Positions 34,305 to 42,305 of a stretch of DNA of 64,000 nt are shown here, one piece after another. This stretch comes from Sodaliphilus pleomorphus (GTDB lineage: Bacteria > Bacteroidota > Bacteroidia > Bacteroidales > Muribaculaceae): positions 2,375,001 to 2,439,000 of the forward strand of contig NZ_CP045696.1 in assembly GCF_009676955.1 (NCBI RefSeq). The letters run 5' to 3'. The notes under the pieces are model-generated. The model made no database searches. It saw only the letters and a program-made list of their open reading frames with translations, and had not been told where the DNA came from. How positions within the stretch are numbered: position 1 is the first letter of the stretch; the number at the start of each line of letters is the position of its first letter. The translations under genes were made by a program, and so were the position numbers.

Positions 34305-36248
34305 ATGGCAACAATCAAAAAAACGATTCCGGTTTTGGGCATGGCCTGCTCGGCCTGCTCGGCCAACGTCGACCGCAAGCTCAACTCGCTGCCCGGCATC
34401 GAGAGCGCCTCGGTGTCGCTGGCCACGCGCACGGCCAATGTCACCTACGACCCCGACAAGATTTCGCTCGAAGCGATGAAGAGCGAGGTCAACGACATAG
34501 GCTACGACCTCGTCATCGAGAGCGACCGCGATGTGGAAGCCATCGAGCGCACGGGCTACAACCGCTTGCGCAACAAGGTTGCGGCCTCCTGGTTTTTTGC
34601 CCTTGCAGTGATGTGCATCTCGATGCGATTCATCCCCATGGGAAGCGACCAGGCTGCCAACGTGGTGGCCATGGTGCTCTCGTTGTGCAACTTGGCCGTG
34701 TGCGGCTGGCAATTCTATGTCACCGCTTTCAAGCAGGTGCGCCACGGCGCGGCCAACATGGACACTTTGGTGGCCTTGAGCACGGGTATCTCTTTCTTGT
34801 TCAGCGTGTTCAATACTTTCTGGGGCGATGCCATGTGGGGTAGCCGTGGCATTGAGTGGCACACCTACTACGATGCAAGCGTGATGATTATCACCTTTGT
34901 GCTCACGGGCCGTTTGCTTGAGGAGAAGGCCAAGAAAGGCACGGCCAGCAGCATTCGCGCCCTCATGGGCCTGGCTCCCAAGACGGCCCGCATCGTGCAG
35001 CGCAGCCCCGAGGGCGAGAAGATTGAAGAGGTGCCCATCTCTACCATCAAGGTGGGCGACGTGATCGAGGTGCATCCTGGCGAGAAAATACCCGTCGACG
35101 GCAAGGTGACCCAGGCCGAGAGCTTCATGCTGGCCGATGGTGCCTATGTCGACGAGTCGATGATCACTGGCGAGCCCACGGCCGCCCTCAAGCAAGAAGG
35201 CAGCCAGGTGCTTGCAGGCACCATCTTGCAGCAAGGCAAGTTCCGCTTCCGCGCCCAGCAGATAGGCGAGGATACGGCCCTGGCCCACATCATCAAGATG
35301 GTGCAGGAGGCACAGGGCAGCAAGGCCCCTGTGCAGCGTGCTGTCGACAAGGTGGCTCTCGTCTTTGTGCCCGTGGTGGCGGCTATCTCGCTGCTCACCT
35401 TCGTCTTGTGGTGGGCTATAGGCGGCACCCAGGAGCTGCCCCACGCCATACTCTCGGCCGTGGCTGTGCTCGTCATTGCCTGCCCCTGTGCCATGGGACT
35501 GGCCACGCCCACGGCCCTCATGGTGGCCATAGGCAAGGCTGCCCAGCACAACATCCTCATCAAGGATGCCGCTGCGCTCGAGAACATAAGCAAGGTGAAG
35601 GCCATGGTCATCGACAAGACGGGCACGCTCACCATTCCCAATCAAAACATCGACTTCACCAAGGCCGACGACCTGCCGCTCGAACAGCGCGAAACGCTCA
35701 AGCCTCATGCCCGCGAGGCCATGCAGCAGTTGCGAGGCATGGGCATCGACATCTACATGATGAGCGGCGACAAGGACGAGGCTGCACGCTACTGGGCCCA
35801 GCAGGCCGGCATCGACCACTACAAGAGCAAGGTGCTGCCGCAAGACAAGGAAAACCTGGTGCGCGAGCTCCAGGCCCAGGGCAAGCGGGTGGCCATGGTG
35901 GGCGACGGTATCAACGACACCCAGGCATTGGCCCTGGCCGACGTGAGTATCGCCATGGGCAAGGGCACCGATGTGGCTATGGATGTGGCCCAGGTCACCC
36001 TCATGGGCGACGACTTGCGCCACATTCCCGAGGCAGTGCGCTTGAGCTCCAAGACGGTGAAGATGGTGTGGGAAAACCTGTTCTGGGCTTTCATCTACAA
36101 CATCGTGTGCATCCCGCTGGCCGCTGGTGTGCTGCACATCTTCGGCATCGATTTCCAGATTACTCCCACTTGGGCCAGTGCACTCATGGCTTTCTCGAGC
36201 GTGAGCGTGATTCTCAACTCGCTCAGGTTGAACTTCATGAAGTATTAA
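34305..36248 (+). CDS. copA: Copper-type P1B ATPase lacking most of the nucleotide-binding domain
   Basis: 647 residues. The N-terminal HMA domain has GMACSAC (Cys15, Cys18). The membrane domain has the P1B motif CPC (Cys393-Cys395), the actuator TGEP lies near 288, the phosphorylation motif is DKTGT with Asp437, and the hinge is GDGIND (533-538). The copper-type last helices MAFSSVSVILNSLR are present. From Asp437 to GDGIND there are only ~97 residues where CopA-type pumps have about 190. The segment expected to hold the nucleotide-binding domain with its His-Pro motif is missing, with no frameshift or stop. The start at 34305 precedes the HMA domain. A CopZ-like chaperone follows 33 bp later. 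Predicted to export Cu+, but catalysis without this domain is uncertain. Confidence 0.8.
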   Translation: MATIKKTIPVLGMACSACSANVDRKLNSLPGIESASVSLATRTANVTYDPDKISLEAMKSEVNDIGYDLVIESDRDVEAIERTGYNRLRNKVAASWFFALAVMCISMRFIPMGSDQAANVVAMVLSLCNLAVCGWQFYVTAFKQVRHGAANMDTLVALSTGISFLFSVFNTFWGDAMWGSRGIEWHTYYDASVMIITFVLTGRLLEEKAKKGTASSIRALMGLAPKTARIVQRSPEGEKIEEVPISTIKVGDVIEVHPGEKIPVDGKVTQAESFMLADGAYVDESMITGEPTAALKQEGSQVLAGTILQQGKFRFRAQQIGEDTALAHIIKMVQEAQGSKAPVQRAVDKVALVFVPVVAAISLLTFVLWWAIGGTQELPHAILSAVAVLVIACPCAMGLATPTALMVAIGKAAQHNILIKDAAALENISKVKAMVIDKTGTLTIPNQNIDFTKADDLPLEQRETLKPHAREAMQQLRGMGIDIYMMSGDKDEAARYWAQQAGIDHYKSKVLPQDKENLVRELQAQGKRVAMVGDGINDTQALALADVSIAMGKGTDVAMDVAQVTLMGDDLRHIPEAVRLSSKTVKMVWENLFWAFIYNIVCIPLAAGVLHIFGIDFQITPTWASALMAFSSVSVILNSLRLNFMKY

Positions 36249-36281
36249 ATTCTATTCTTATTTATACACATTCAACGCGTT

Positions 36282-36476
36282 ATGACTAAACAATTCAAAA
36301 TCACCGGTATGAAGTGCGACCATTGTCGCATGAGTGTTGAAAACGCCATCAAGGGCGTGAAAGGCGTGACTGCCGCCTCGGTCGATCTCAAGGCCGCCCA
36401 GGCCCAGGTCGAGGGCAACTTCAGCGACGACGACGTGACTGCCGCCGTCGAGGAGGCTGGTTTCGGGGTGGAATAG
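36282..36476 (+). CDS. copZ: Copper chaperone, HMA domain protein
   Basis: 64 residues forming one ferredoxin-like HMA domain with the metal motif GMKCDHC (Cys12, Cys15). It likely hands Cu+ to the ATPase encoded 33 bp upstream in the same transcript. The length and the DVTAAVEEAGFGVE end are typical. Confidence 0.88.
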   Translation: MTKQFKITGMKCDHCRMSVENAIKGVKGVTAASVDLKAAQAQVEGNFSDDDVTAAVEEAGFGVE

Positions 36477-36505
36477 GAAACACACTGTTTCGCTACACTG
36501 GCAAC

Positions 36506-36543
36506 AATGCCGGCTGCCCGCTTGTGGCAACCGGCATTTATTT
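36506..36543 (+). terminator. Terminator of the copper operon
   Basis: Stem AATGCCGG (36506-36513) with CCGGCATT (36531-36538), with an inner TGCC/GGCA helix, followed by TATTTG. Confidence 0.7.
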
Positions 36544-36578
36544 GTGGCTTGGCTGCACCGTCCAAGCCGTTTTTTAGC

Positions 36579-36586
36579 TATCTTTG
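36579..36586 (+). promoter_or_regulatory. Candidate -7 element for vsr
   Basis: TATCTTTG, 6 bp before the first ATG (36593) and 18 bp before a second in-frame ATG (36605). No matching TTTG at 19-20 bp was found. Confidence 0.4.
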
Positions 36587-36592
36587 TGTGCG

Positions 36593-37096
36593 ATGCCCGA
36601 CACCATGACACCTGAGCAACGCCACCGCTGCATGGCAGCGATACGTGGCAAGGACACGCGGCCCGAGATGGTTGTGCGCCGCTGGCTATGGGCCCAGGGC
36701 TACCGTTACCGCCTGCACGTGCGGCGGCTGCCCGGTACCCCCGACATCGTGCTGCACCGCTACCACACCGTTATCAACGTGAATGGCTGCTTCTGGCACG
36801 GCCACGAGGGCTGCCCCCACTTCACACTGCCCAAGACGCGCACCGCCTACTGGCGCGACAAAATAGCGCACAACCGGCAGCGCGATGCCCGCAATCTCGA
36901 CACACTCAAGCACATGGGCTGGTATGTCATCACCCTGTGGGAGTGCGACCTGGCTCCGGCCAAGCGTCAACGCACGCTGATGGGCCTGTCGCTCGCCCTG
37001 AGCACGATCTACCTCAAGGTAGCCGGCGCACGTGGCCATGCCGAGCAGCAGCCCCTGGCTGCCGAGCCCGTCAAGCCCTACTTGCCCCGGCGGTAG
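36593..37096 (+). CDS. vsr: Very short patch repair endonuclease
   Basis: 167 residues. The family core is intact: MTPEQRHRCMAAIRGKDTRPE, GYRYRLHVRRLPGTPDIVL (catalytic Asp in PD), the zinc-binding NVNGCFWHGHEGC and the C-terminal LWECDL. Vsr nicks T:G mismatches left by deamination of 5-methylcytosine. No dcm-like cytosine methylase lies in the window, so it acts with a methylase encoded elsewhere or is an orphan. The first ATG is at 36593. A start at 36605 (MTPEQR) is equally possible and would leave a short leader after the -7 element. The tail past ~145 is Pro/Ala-rich and not conserved. Confidence 0.9.
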   Translation: MPDTMTPEQRHRCMAAIRGKDTRPEMVVRRWLWAQGYRYRLHVRRLPGTPDIVLHRYHTVINVNGCFWHGHEGCPHFTLPKTRTAYWRDKIAHNRQRDARNLDTLKHMGWYVITLWECDLAPAKRQRTLMGLSLALSTIYLKVAGARGHAEQQPLAAEPVKPYLPRR

Positions 37097-37118
37097 TGCA
37101 AGCACACAGCCTTGTGGA

Positions 37119-38252
37119 CTATTGCAATGTCGACAGCCAGATGCCGAAGAAGCGGTCATACACCTCGTAGGCATTGTTGTCCAGGTCGATAATGAGCTCC
37201 TTGTCGACGAGCGACTTGATGGCCGAGCGCACTGTGCTGGCGGCTCCCAAACGGTATTTCTCGATAAATTTTTTCCCAAGTATCTCCCTCGCCGTCCCTT
37301 CGCAGGCAATAGCCCGCAGCAACCGCCCTTGAAACGGGGTGACGAGGCGCAGAAAAGTTTGGTAAGTAGCCTCACCCTCCTGCACGATGCTGTGTATCGT
37401 GTCTTGTACAACGGTTGTGGTTATCAGTTTGTCGTTGCTCTCATAGAGCCGGTTGAGCACCATTTGCACATACCATGTGTGGCCACGCACCATCGTGTAG
37501 GCCTCGTGAAAGGTCTCGGCCGCAAGCCTCTGGCCATGGCTTTTGAATTTTGCTTCGGCAAAGGCAAAGTAGGCTGCCTCGTCGATCTCTTTCAACGGCA
37601 TCATCTGCGTGCTTTGAAAAAACGGTCGTGCTGCCGAGGCAAACATCTCTTCCAGCACGTGTCGCTGGCTGCCCGAGAACACAAAATGTACCGATGTCAA
37701 GCGCTGGACATAGGAACGTAGCACTGCCTCGATATTTTGCTCGCCGTAGCCCACTATCGACTGAAACTCGTCGAAGGCAATGTAGCATTGCCGGCCCGAT
37801 TGCTCCATGTATTGGAAAATTTCGGCCAGTGAGTGCTCGGCCATCTGTGGCTGCATGTCGACCGAGAACGACGGCTCTCCGGTCATCGGGTCCAGGGTGA
37901 GGGTAGGGCGCAACGACTTGAAAAAGGCGGCCACCGTCTTCATCACCTTGGTCCCCCGCGTGTCGAGCGTGCCAAGCACGGCATTGGCAAGCTGACGCAC
38001 AAGCGAGGCAAAGCAGTCGGTTTGATACAGGTCGACGTAGTAGCACGAGGCGTGCTCATTGTTGCGCCTGAGCATGTGGAAGGCGTGGTGTATAAGTCCT
38101 GTCTTGCCCATGCGTCGTGGGCTCACGAGTGTGACATTGCGGCCATTGCGCAATGCCGAGGTCAGCCTTTGGGTCTCTTCGGCCCTGTCGCAAAAGTAGG
38201 TGGGCGATATGTAGCCCGTGAGCAGGAAAGGATTGGATGGCTTCTTGATCAT
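37119..38252 (-). CDS. AAA/STAND-type ATPase of unknown role
   Basis: 377 residues. The N terminus NPFLLTGYISPTYFCDR leads to Walker A SPRRMGKTGL (~44-53) and Walker B CYIAFDEFQ (~156-164). Sensor-like FSGSQR follows. The C-terminal ~90 residues form a winged-helix-like domain (ILGKKFIEKYRLGAASTVR). This is the archaeal-type ATPase family common in Bacteroidota, often single-gene and without a known partner. It is convergent with vsr (22-bp gap). Confidence 0.8.
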   Translation of the reverse strand: MIKKPSNPFLLTGYISPTYFCDRAEETQRLTSALRNGRNVTLVSPRRMGKTGLIHHAFHMLRRNNEHASCYYVDLYQTDCFASLVRQLANAVLGTLDTRGTKVMKTVAAFFKSLRPTLTLDPMTGEPSFSVDMQPQMAEHSLAEIFQYMEQSGRQCYIAFDEFQSIVGYGEQNIEAVLRSYVQRLTSVHFVFSGSQRHVLEEMFASAARPFFQSTQMMPLKEIDEAAYFAFAEAKFKSHGQRLAAETFHEAYTMVRGHTWYVQMVLNRLYESNDKLITTTVVQDTIHSIVQEGEATYQTFLRLVTPFQGRLLRAIACEGTAREILGKKFIEKYRLGAASTVRSAIKSLVDKELIIDLDNNAYEVYDRFFGIWLSTLQ

Positions 38253-38286
38253 CTGGTGTGCGGTTTTTTTTTGTATGTGTTGCTTG

Positions 38287-38314
38287 TTGCGAAAAGTTCG
38301 TTGCGAAAAGTTCG
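38287..38314. repeat. Tandem 14-bp direct repeat upstream of the AAA ATPase gene
   Basis: TTGCGAAAAGTTCG occurs twice with no spacer, 35 bp upstream of the minus-strand ATPase start. This position suits a promoter or operator. It is the only repeat seen in the 347-bp region 38253-38599, which holds no gene I can support. Confidence 0.6.
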
Positions 38315-38515
38315 TAATGCAAAAATAACAGATTTTGCCGATATCACAAAGCCTTGTCGTCGATTATTTTTGTCGTGGAACCGGGTTGTAGGGTGTAGGA
38401 TCGCTGGCTTCTCTGTGTCTCACCGGCAATGCGGCAGGGCTTCCCTGGCGTGTGGGTTGCAAAAATTGGGCGATGATTTTTTCTTCCATTTTCTTTTTTT
38501 TGCTATATAAGTATT

Positions 38516-38523
38516 AACTTTGT
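38516..38523 (+). promoter_or_regulatory. Candidate -7 element of the 371-aa secreted protein
   Basis: TAACTTTG, 76 bp before the start codon. The -33 side is a T-rich tract (TTTC at 38491-38494, 21 bp upstream). Confidence 0.35.
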
Positions 38524-38599
38524 GCCAGAACGAGGTGTACTACTCCTTTTTCGTCAGGAAACCACATCTGTTTAACCACATCAACCATCATCACCAGCC

Positions 38600-39715
38600 A
38601 TGCAACGATTTCCATTTTTCCTGCTCCTCTCCACTGTCGTGCTTGTCGCGTGGGGGGCCTTAGCGCCGCGTGGCGCTGCTGTCGCCCACAGTGTCGAGGG
38701 CATCGATGTCGACACTGCCGCTGCCGCGCCCGACACCAGTGTCGACGTCATTGCCTACTTCTGCAAGCGCGACACCACCTGCTACACCTATGAGCACTCC
38801 CGCATCAAGATCAAGGGAGGCGACACCACTGTCATGAGCTCGGTGCAGGAAGAGTTCTACGTCACTGTGCTCGACTCAACGGCCCAGGGCTACCGCATGG
38901 AGTTTTGCCCCACAAGCATCGATTTCCCTGACGCTACTGCCGGCGACAGTATCGACTTCAGCTCGATGCTCACGCTCTTGGCCAAGAACATGGTGGGTCG
39001 TAAAATCGTGTTCACCCTCTCGCCCGAGGGCAAGCTGGAGCACATCAAGAACTGGAAGGCCCTGCGCCGTGAGCTCAAAGACGGCTTCAAGCACATGATC
39101 GACAGCGTGTTCAACCGTTTGCCCCAGCTCGATACCGTGTTTGACCGCGCCAGTTTCTATGACCTCGTGAGCGTCCAGTACGACTCTGAGGAAGACGTCA
39201 TCAACTCCTTGAGCGAGCTCTCGCTGCTCTTCTCGTGTCACGGGTTGTCGTTCCCGCTCACAGCCGACTCGACCTTTGTCATCGACGACGACCCCGATGC
39301 CACCATGCCGCAGCAAGTGGCCTTGAACACTGGCATTCTTGGTGCCGACGACGTTGATCCCTTCGACGAAATGGGCGAGTACGACTACTACATCGACCTG
39401 CGCACCCACACCGACCTGCCCCCCAGCATGATTTCGCTCGTGCTCAAGAGCACAATGGCTCTGCTGGGCGACTGCGAGAAGGGCAGTGCCGAGGTGACAA
39501 AGGGCTTTGACGACGCCGTCAAGGGCATGAAAGACCTGAAGTGCAACGGCGATGGCCGCTCGGTGATCAGCTACAGTGTAAATGGCTGGCCCAAGCACAT
39601 CGTCGAGACCAAGCAGGTAGAAGTGACCGGCACCCAAGACGGTAAGTCCTTGCGAGAGTCGCGTATCGACCTCAAGAGCATCGACTGGTCCAGCCGCTCT
39701 TGGTTCAACTTTTAG
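38600..39715 (+). CDS. Secreted protein of unknown function
   Basis: 371 residues with a signal peptide (MQRFPFFLLLSTVVLVAWGA and on to ~29). The mature part is acidic and beta-rich, with YTYEHSRIKIKGGDTTVMSS, a helical KALRRELKDGFKHMIDSVF segment (~150-170), and a C-terminal WPKHIVETKQVEVTG strand pair. It resembles the Bacteroidota family of periplasmic proteins with a repeated lipocalin-like shape, but I do not recognise it firmly. It stands alone between the AAA ATPase and the guaA element, with its own promoter. Confidence 0.65.
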   Translation: MQRFPFFLLLSTVVLVAWGALAPRGAAVAHSVEGIDVDTAAAAPDTSVDVIAYFCKRDTTCYTYEHSRIKIKGGDTTVMSSVQEEFYVTVLDSTAQGYRMEFCPTSIDFPDATAGDSIDFSSMLTLLAKNMVGRKIVFTLSPEGKLEHIKNWKALRRELKDGFKHMIDSVFNRLPQLDTVFDRASFYDLVSVQYDSEEDVINSLSELSLLFSCHGLSFPLTADSTFVIDDDPDATMPQQVALNTGILGADDVDPFDEMGEYDYYIDLRTHTDLPPSMISLVLKSTMALLGDCEKGSAEVTKGFDDAVKGMKDLKCNGDGRSVISYSVNGWPKHIVETKQVEVTGTQDGKSLRESRIDLKSIDWSSRSWFNF

Positions 39716-39797
39716 CCGTGCCTCTTCTCATTTTGGCGGCCCAGCTGTGCGCTGTGCATCGCCTTGCCATTTTTCTTCTTAATGGCAAAAGACACGA

Positions 39798-39856
39798 CCG
39801 AGGCGCAGTCTCTCTCTCTCTCTCTCTTGTGCGGGGAGAGCAGGGCTGCGCCTCGG
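39798..39856. repeat. Hairpin with a (TC)9 microsatellite in its loop
   Basis: Perfect 11-bp inverted arms CCGAGGCGCAG (39798-39808) and CTGCGCCTCGG (39846-39856) enclose a loop that starts with nine TC units (39809-39826). It stands between the 371-aa gene and the end of guaA before insertion, so it may be a bidirectional terminator. No long T-run follows. Confidence 0.5.
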
Positions 39857-39880
39857 TGTTGCTGAATGGAGGTAAGGGCT

Positions 39881-39890
39881 ATTCCCACTC
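39881..39890. other. Left att core
   Basis: ATTCCCACTC, identical and in the same orientation as at 53882-53891. Flanked outside by native sequence (AGGGCT) and inside by AATAATAATGG. Confidence 0.85.
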
Positions 39891-39997
39891 AATAATAATG
39901 GTCTCTTGATTACCAATATGTTAAACACATTTCTTCTATATTTGGTGTTACAAATGGGTGTCACCCTTGTGCTGTGCGAAGATAATCATTATCTCGA

Positions 39998-40180
39998 TCA
40001 CAACCAAATGTGGGACCTAAAGGTGTAGAACCGTTTCTTTAGTCTCATACAAGTGCTGAGACCAATGCAATATTTTTTTGCAACTGTTCTCAATGGTGTA
40101 CCTCTTCCGATCTCTCTGATTGGTCCAGGATAGTCCTTGAGAAATTGATATGTTGTTTTCTTTGGTCGAGCCATATTCAT
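39998..40180 (-). CDS. Small HTH protein, left copy
   Basis: 60 residues, basic, with a helix-turn-helix (GTPLRTVAKKYCIGLSTCMR, ~28-47) like the C-terminal DNA-binding domain of resolvases. It starts 6 bp after the serine recombinase stop, so the two are co-transcribed and probably act together. The identical copy lies at 51856-52038. It is the last gene before the element end. Confidence 0.65.
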   Translation of the reverse strand: MNMARPKKTTYQFLKDYPGPIREIGRGTPLRTVAKKYCIGLSTCMRLKKRFYTFRSHIWL

Positions 40181-40186
40181 ATAGTT

Positions 40187-40831
40187 TTAGAGTGCGAACT
40201 CTCGTTTTACCTTCTGGACTGTGGATGGAGAGAAGCCTGTTATCTTGGCTGTGTTCCGGACCGACTGACCTGTTCTTAAGTTCTTCAAGATAGACTTGTA
40301 TTCTGTGGCCATCTGGTCTTTAGTCTTGATACCAGAACCTTTTGGCTTGCCAAGTCGACCTCCATCTCTCACATACTTGTCACGACCAGACTTGAGTCGA
40401 TAGTAGATAGTTTCTCTCTCCAGTTCTGCTGCTGTTCCCAGGACTGCACACATTATAGTGAGATATGGGTTCTCCTTTCCTGATGGAGAAAAGATGGAGA
40501 GTTGTTCCTTGAGAAAGTAGCAGTTGATATGGTGATCCTTTAGCCACTTGATACTCTCAAGGATCTCATCACATCTACGACCTAAACGAGAAAGTTCTGA
40601 GATAAGGATGACATCTATATCGTTCTCCAGAGAAAATGAGAATGCTTCTTGAAGAAGTGGTCTCTCCTTATTAGTCTTGCCACCTGATATGTGTTCTTGA
40701 AAAACCTTGACAACTGTAAGGGCATTGACATCTGCATAGTGATTAAGGTCCTCTACCTGTCTTGTTGTGTCTTGTCTTGACTCCAACGATCCTGATGAAG
40801 AGCATCTGGTGAATATGATAGCCTTTTTCAT
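40187..40831 (-). CDS. Serine recombinase (resolvase/invertase family), left copy
   Basis: 214 residues. The catalytic domain starts with AIIFTRCSSSGSLESRQ, where Arg9 and Ser11 or Ser12 take the place of the usual RVS nucleophile motif. It has ELSRLGR (~67-73, catalytic Arg residues) and TAAELERETI leading into the long E-helix. The C-terminal HTH is NLRTGQSVRNTAKITGFSPS. The length is typical of small resolvases/invertases. An identical copy lies at 51205-51849 in the inverted repeat, and both read outward toward an att core. Possible roles are dimer resolution or inversion. The tyrosine recombinase, not this one, fits the att core. Confidence 0.88.
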   Translation of the reverse strand: MKKAIIFTRCSSSGSLESRQDTTRQVEDLNHYADVNALTVVKVFQEHISGGKTNKERPLLQEAFSFSLENDIDVILISELSRLGRRCDEILESIKWLKDHHINCYFLKEQLSIFSPSGKENPYLTIMCAVLGTAAELERETIYYRLKSGRDKYVRDGGRLGKPKGSGIKTKDQMATEYKSILKNLRTGQSVRNTAKITGFSPSTVQKVKREFAL

Positions 40832-40923
40832 ACTTTAGTGTATTAAGGGTAAAAGTGTGCTGAACTTAATCTATATATATTGTGTAATACGACGACGAAG
40901 TGTATCGTCGTTTATCTTTGATA

Positions 40924-41166
40924 TTATTTGGCACATTTAAGTGTACGATTTGAATCAGATAAGATTTTTATCAAGTGATCAGCTATTCTAACAGCATCCT
41001 CAGTTGTGGAAATTGTTGGTATAGGATGAGCATAGTTGCTACACATTCCTGCAAGAATAAGTGACGCTGCCTGGAATCTTCTCTGTTCCCAGTCTATCTT
41101 TTGATTGGATTGTTCTCTGAAGAACCGAACTGCTGCTTCAAAGAAATGAAGTTCTATCGTTGTCAT
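40924..41166 (-). CDS. 80-aa protein of unknown function, left copy
   Basis: 80 residues, helical, with a conserved-looking start (MTTIELHFFEAAVRFFREQ) and no motif I recognise. It lies 92 bp upstream of the serine recombinase, separated by a hairpin built on ACGACGA/TCGTCGT. The identical copy is at 50870-51112. Confidence 0.6.
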   Translation of the reverse strand: MTTIELHFFEAAVRFFREQSNQKIDWEQRRFQAASLILAGMCSNYAHPIPTISTTEDAVRIADHLIKILSDSNRTLKCAK

Positions 41167-41272
41167 ATTGTGCTATGTTTTATATGTTATTCTGTATTAC
41201 GAAGTTAGCAGATCTTTTTGAGACAAACAAGAGAATAGATTGCTTATTTTATTGAATATCAAATATTTAGCC

Positions 41273-41956
41273 TTATTTTGCCATTTGTGAACACAAAAAA
41301 TACGACGATTGCGATTTCGCTCGGCAATTCATTTCTTTCCTAATTCCCTTCAATGTCATAACAAGGGCATTGAACTTTTCATCAGAGTCACAATCTTTGA
41401 TATACTTCTCAATGAGATTTTGAATCTTATTGATAGCCTCACCTTCTCCATAGGTACTCTTGAGCTTATTACCTGAGAGAATAATCAATTGAGAAGTATC
41501 ATTCTTCTCACGCCCAAGTGATGGAAATACCAGATTGATGTATGCGAACTTATACTCTACATAAACATTCACTTCATAAGCCTTAAATGTCTCAAATGCA
41601 GTCTTGATAGGTTTACTCATTGGATTAAGTGTAGCACTATACTCCACAAGACACTTGTTTTTACTATTAAGAATTTTAAGGTTCTCTGCATATTCTTTGT
41701 TGAACAAGTAACCAATCTGGTTTATCTTCTTACAATCATCCTTGCACTTATTAATATCAGTAAAGAGGGGATCAAAGTCAAAACCTTTTGCTGTAGCCCA
41801 CCCCTTAAGTACCTTAACAGAGAATGGATTCTTTGTAATGACAATTACAGATTGCAGGAGTTGATTGCGACTCACTGGATACTCTGTCTTCCAGGTCATA
41901 TCATAAGATGTCCAACCTGAAAGGTACTTGTGATTTTTCTTAATTGTAATCTTCAT
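41273..41956 (-). CDS. Protein of unknown function
   Basis: 227 residues, Lys-rich and alpha/beta mixed (KITIKKNHKYLSGWTSYDM at the start, ALVMTLKGIRKEMNCRAK near the end). There is no signal peptide and no recognised domain. The last seven codons and the stop lie inside the left inverted-repeat arm, so the original C terminus may have been replaced when the repeat boundary formed. It reads away from the DUF262 gene. Confidence 0.5.
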   Translation of the reverse strand: MKITIKKNHKYLSGWTSYDMTWKTEYPVSRNQLLQSVIVITKNPFSVKVLKGWATAKGFDFDPLFTDINKCKDDCKKINQIGYLFNKEYAENLKILNSKNKCLVEYSATLNPMSKPIKTAFETFKAYEVNVYVEYKFAYINLVFPSLGREKNDTSQLIILSGNKLKSTYGEGEAINKIQNLIEKYIKDCDSDEKFNALVMTLKGIRKEMNCRAKSQSSYFLCSQMAK

Positions 41957-42305
41957 AATGAGGAATGTGTTTTAAGTTAATATTTTAGAAAACAATACAT
42001 TGTGTTAAAACAAAATTGATTTTTATATGCCATTTCTGTATTCTATTGCAAAGTTACAAGTGTTCATTCTAGAGATGAAGTGAACCAATATTGGGTGAAC
42101 TCTATAGAATTGATAGCGAAATGAGAACGACGACGATTCTCGTCATCGCAGTATCCTATATTGTCTGAATTTGATATTGGAGAAGAATGAGTCGGATAAA
42201 ACTTGCCTATGTTGTTGATTTTTTATAATTTTCACCTCTAAAACATATAGATATTATTAAGATTCTATAAGTTATAGTATTGACATAAACAAAAACTCAA
42301 CTGAT
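41957..42305. other. Divergent intergenic region with CCAATATTGG palindrome and CGACGACG hairpin
   Basis: 349 bp without a gene. It holds the palindrome CCAATATTGG (42085-42094) and a hairpin GAGAACGACGACGATTCTC (42123-42141). Both motifs return in other intergenic regions of the element. Confidence 0.5.

Larger units (their letters stand above)
39881..41295. repeat. Left arm (1,415 bp) of the split inverted repeat
   Basis: Matches 50741-52155 in inverse orientation from end to end without net insertion or deletion (coordinates of paired bases always sum to 92,036). The three encoded proteins are identical in both copies. The outer end is the att core, and the inner end cuts into the last codons of the 227-aa gene. 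Confidence 0.92.

Noticed and set aside
34077..36137. Minus-strand open frame of 686 codons opposite the copper ATPase
   Set aside because: His/Gly/Leu-rich shadow; the plus strand carries HMA, CPC, DKTGT and GDGIND.
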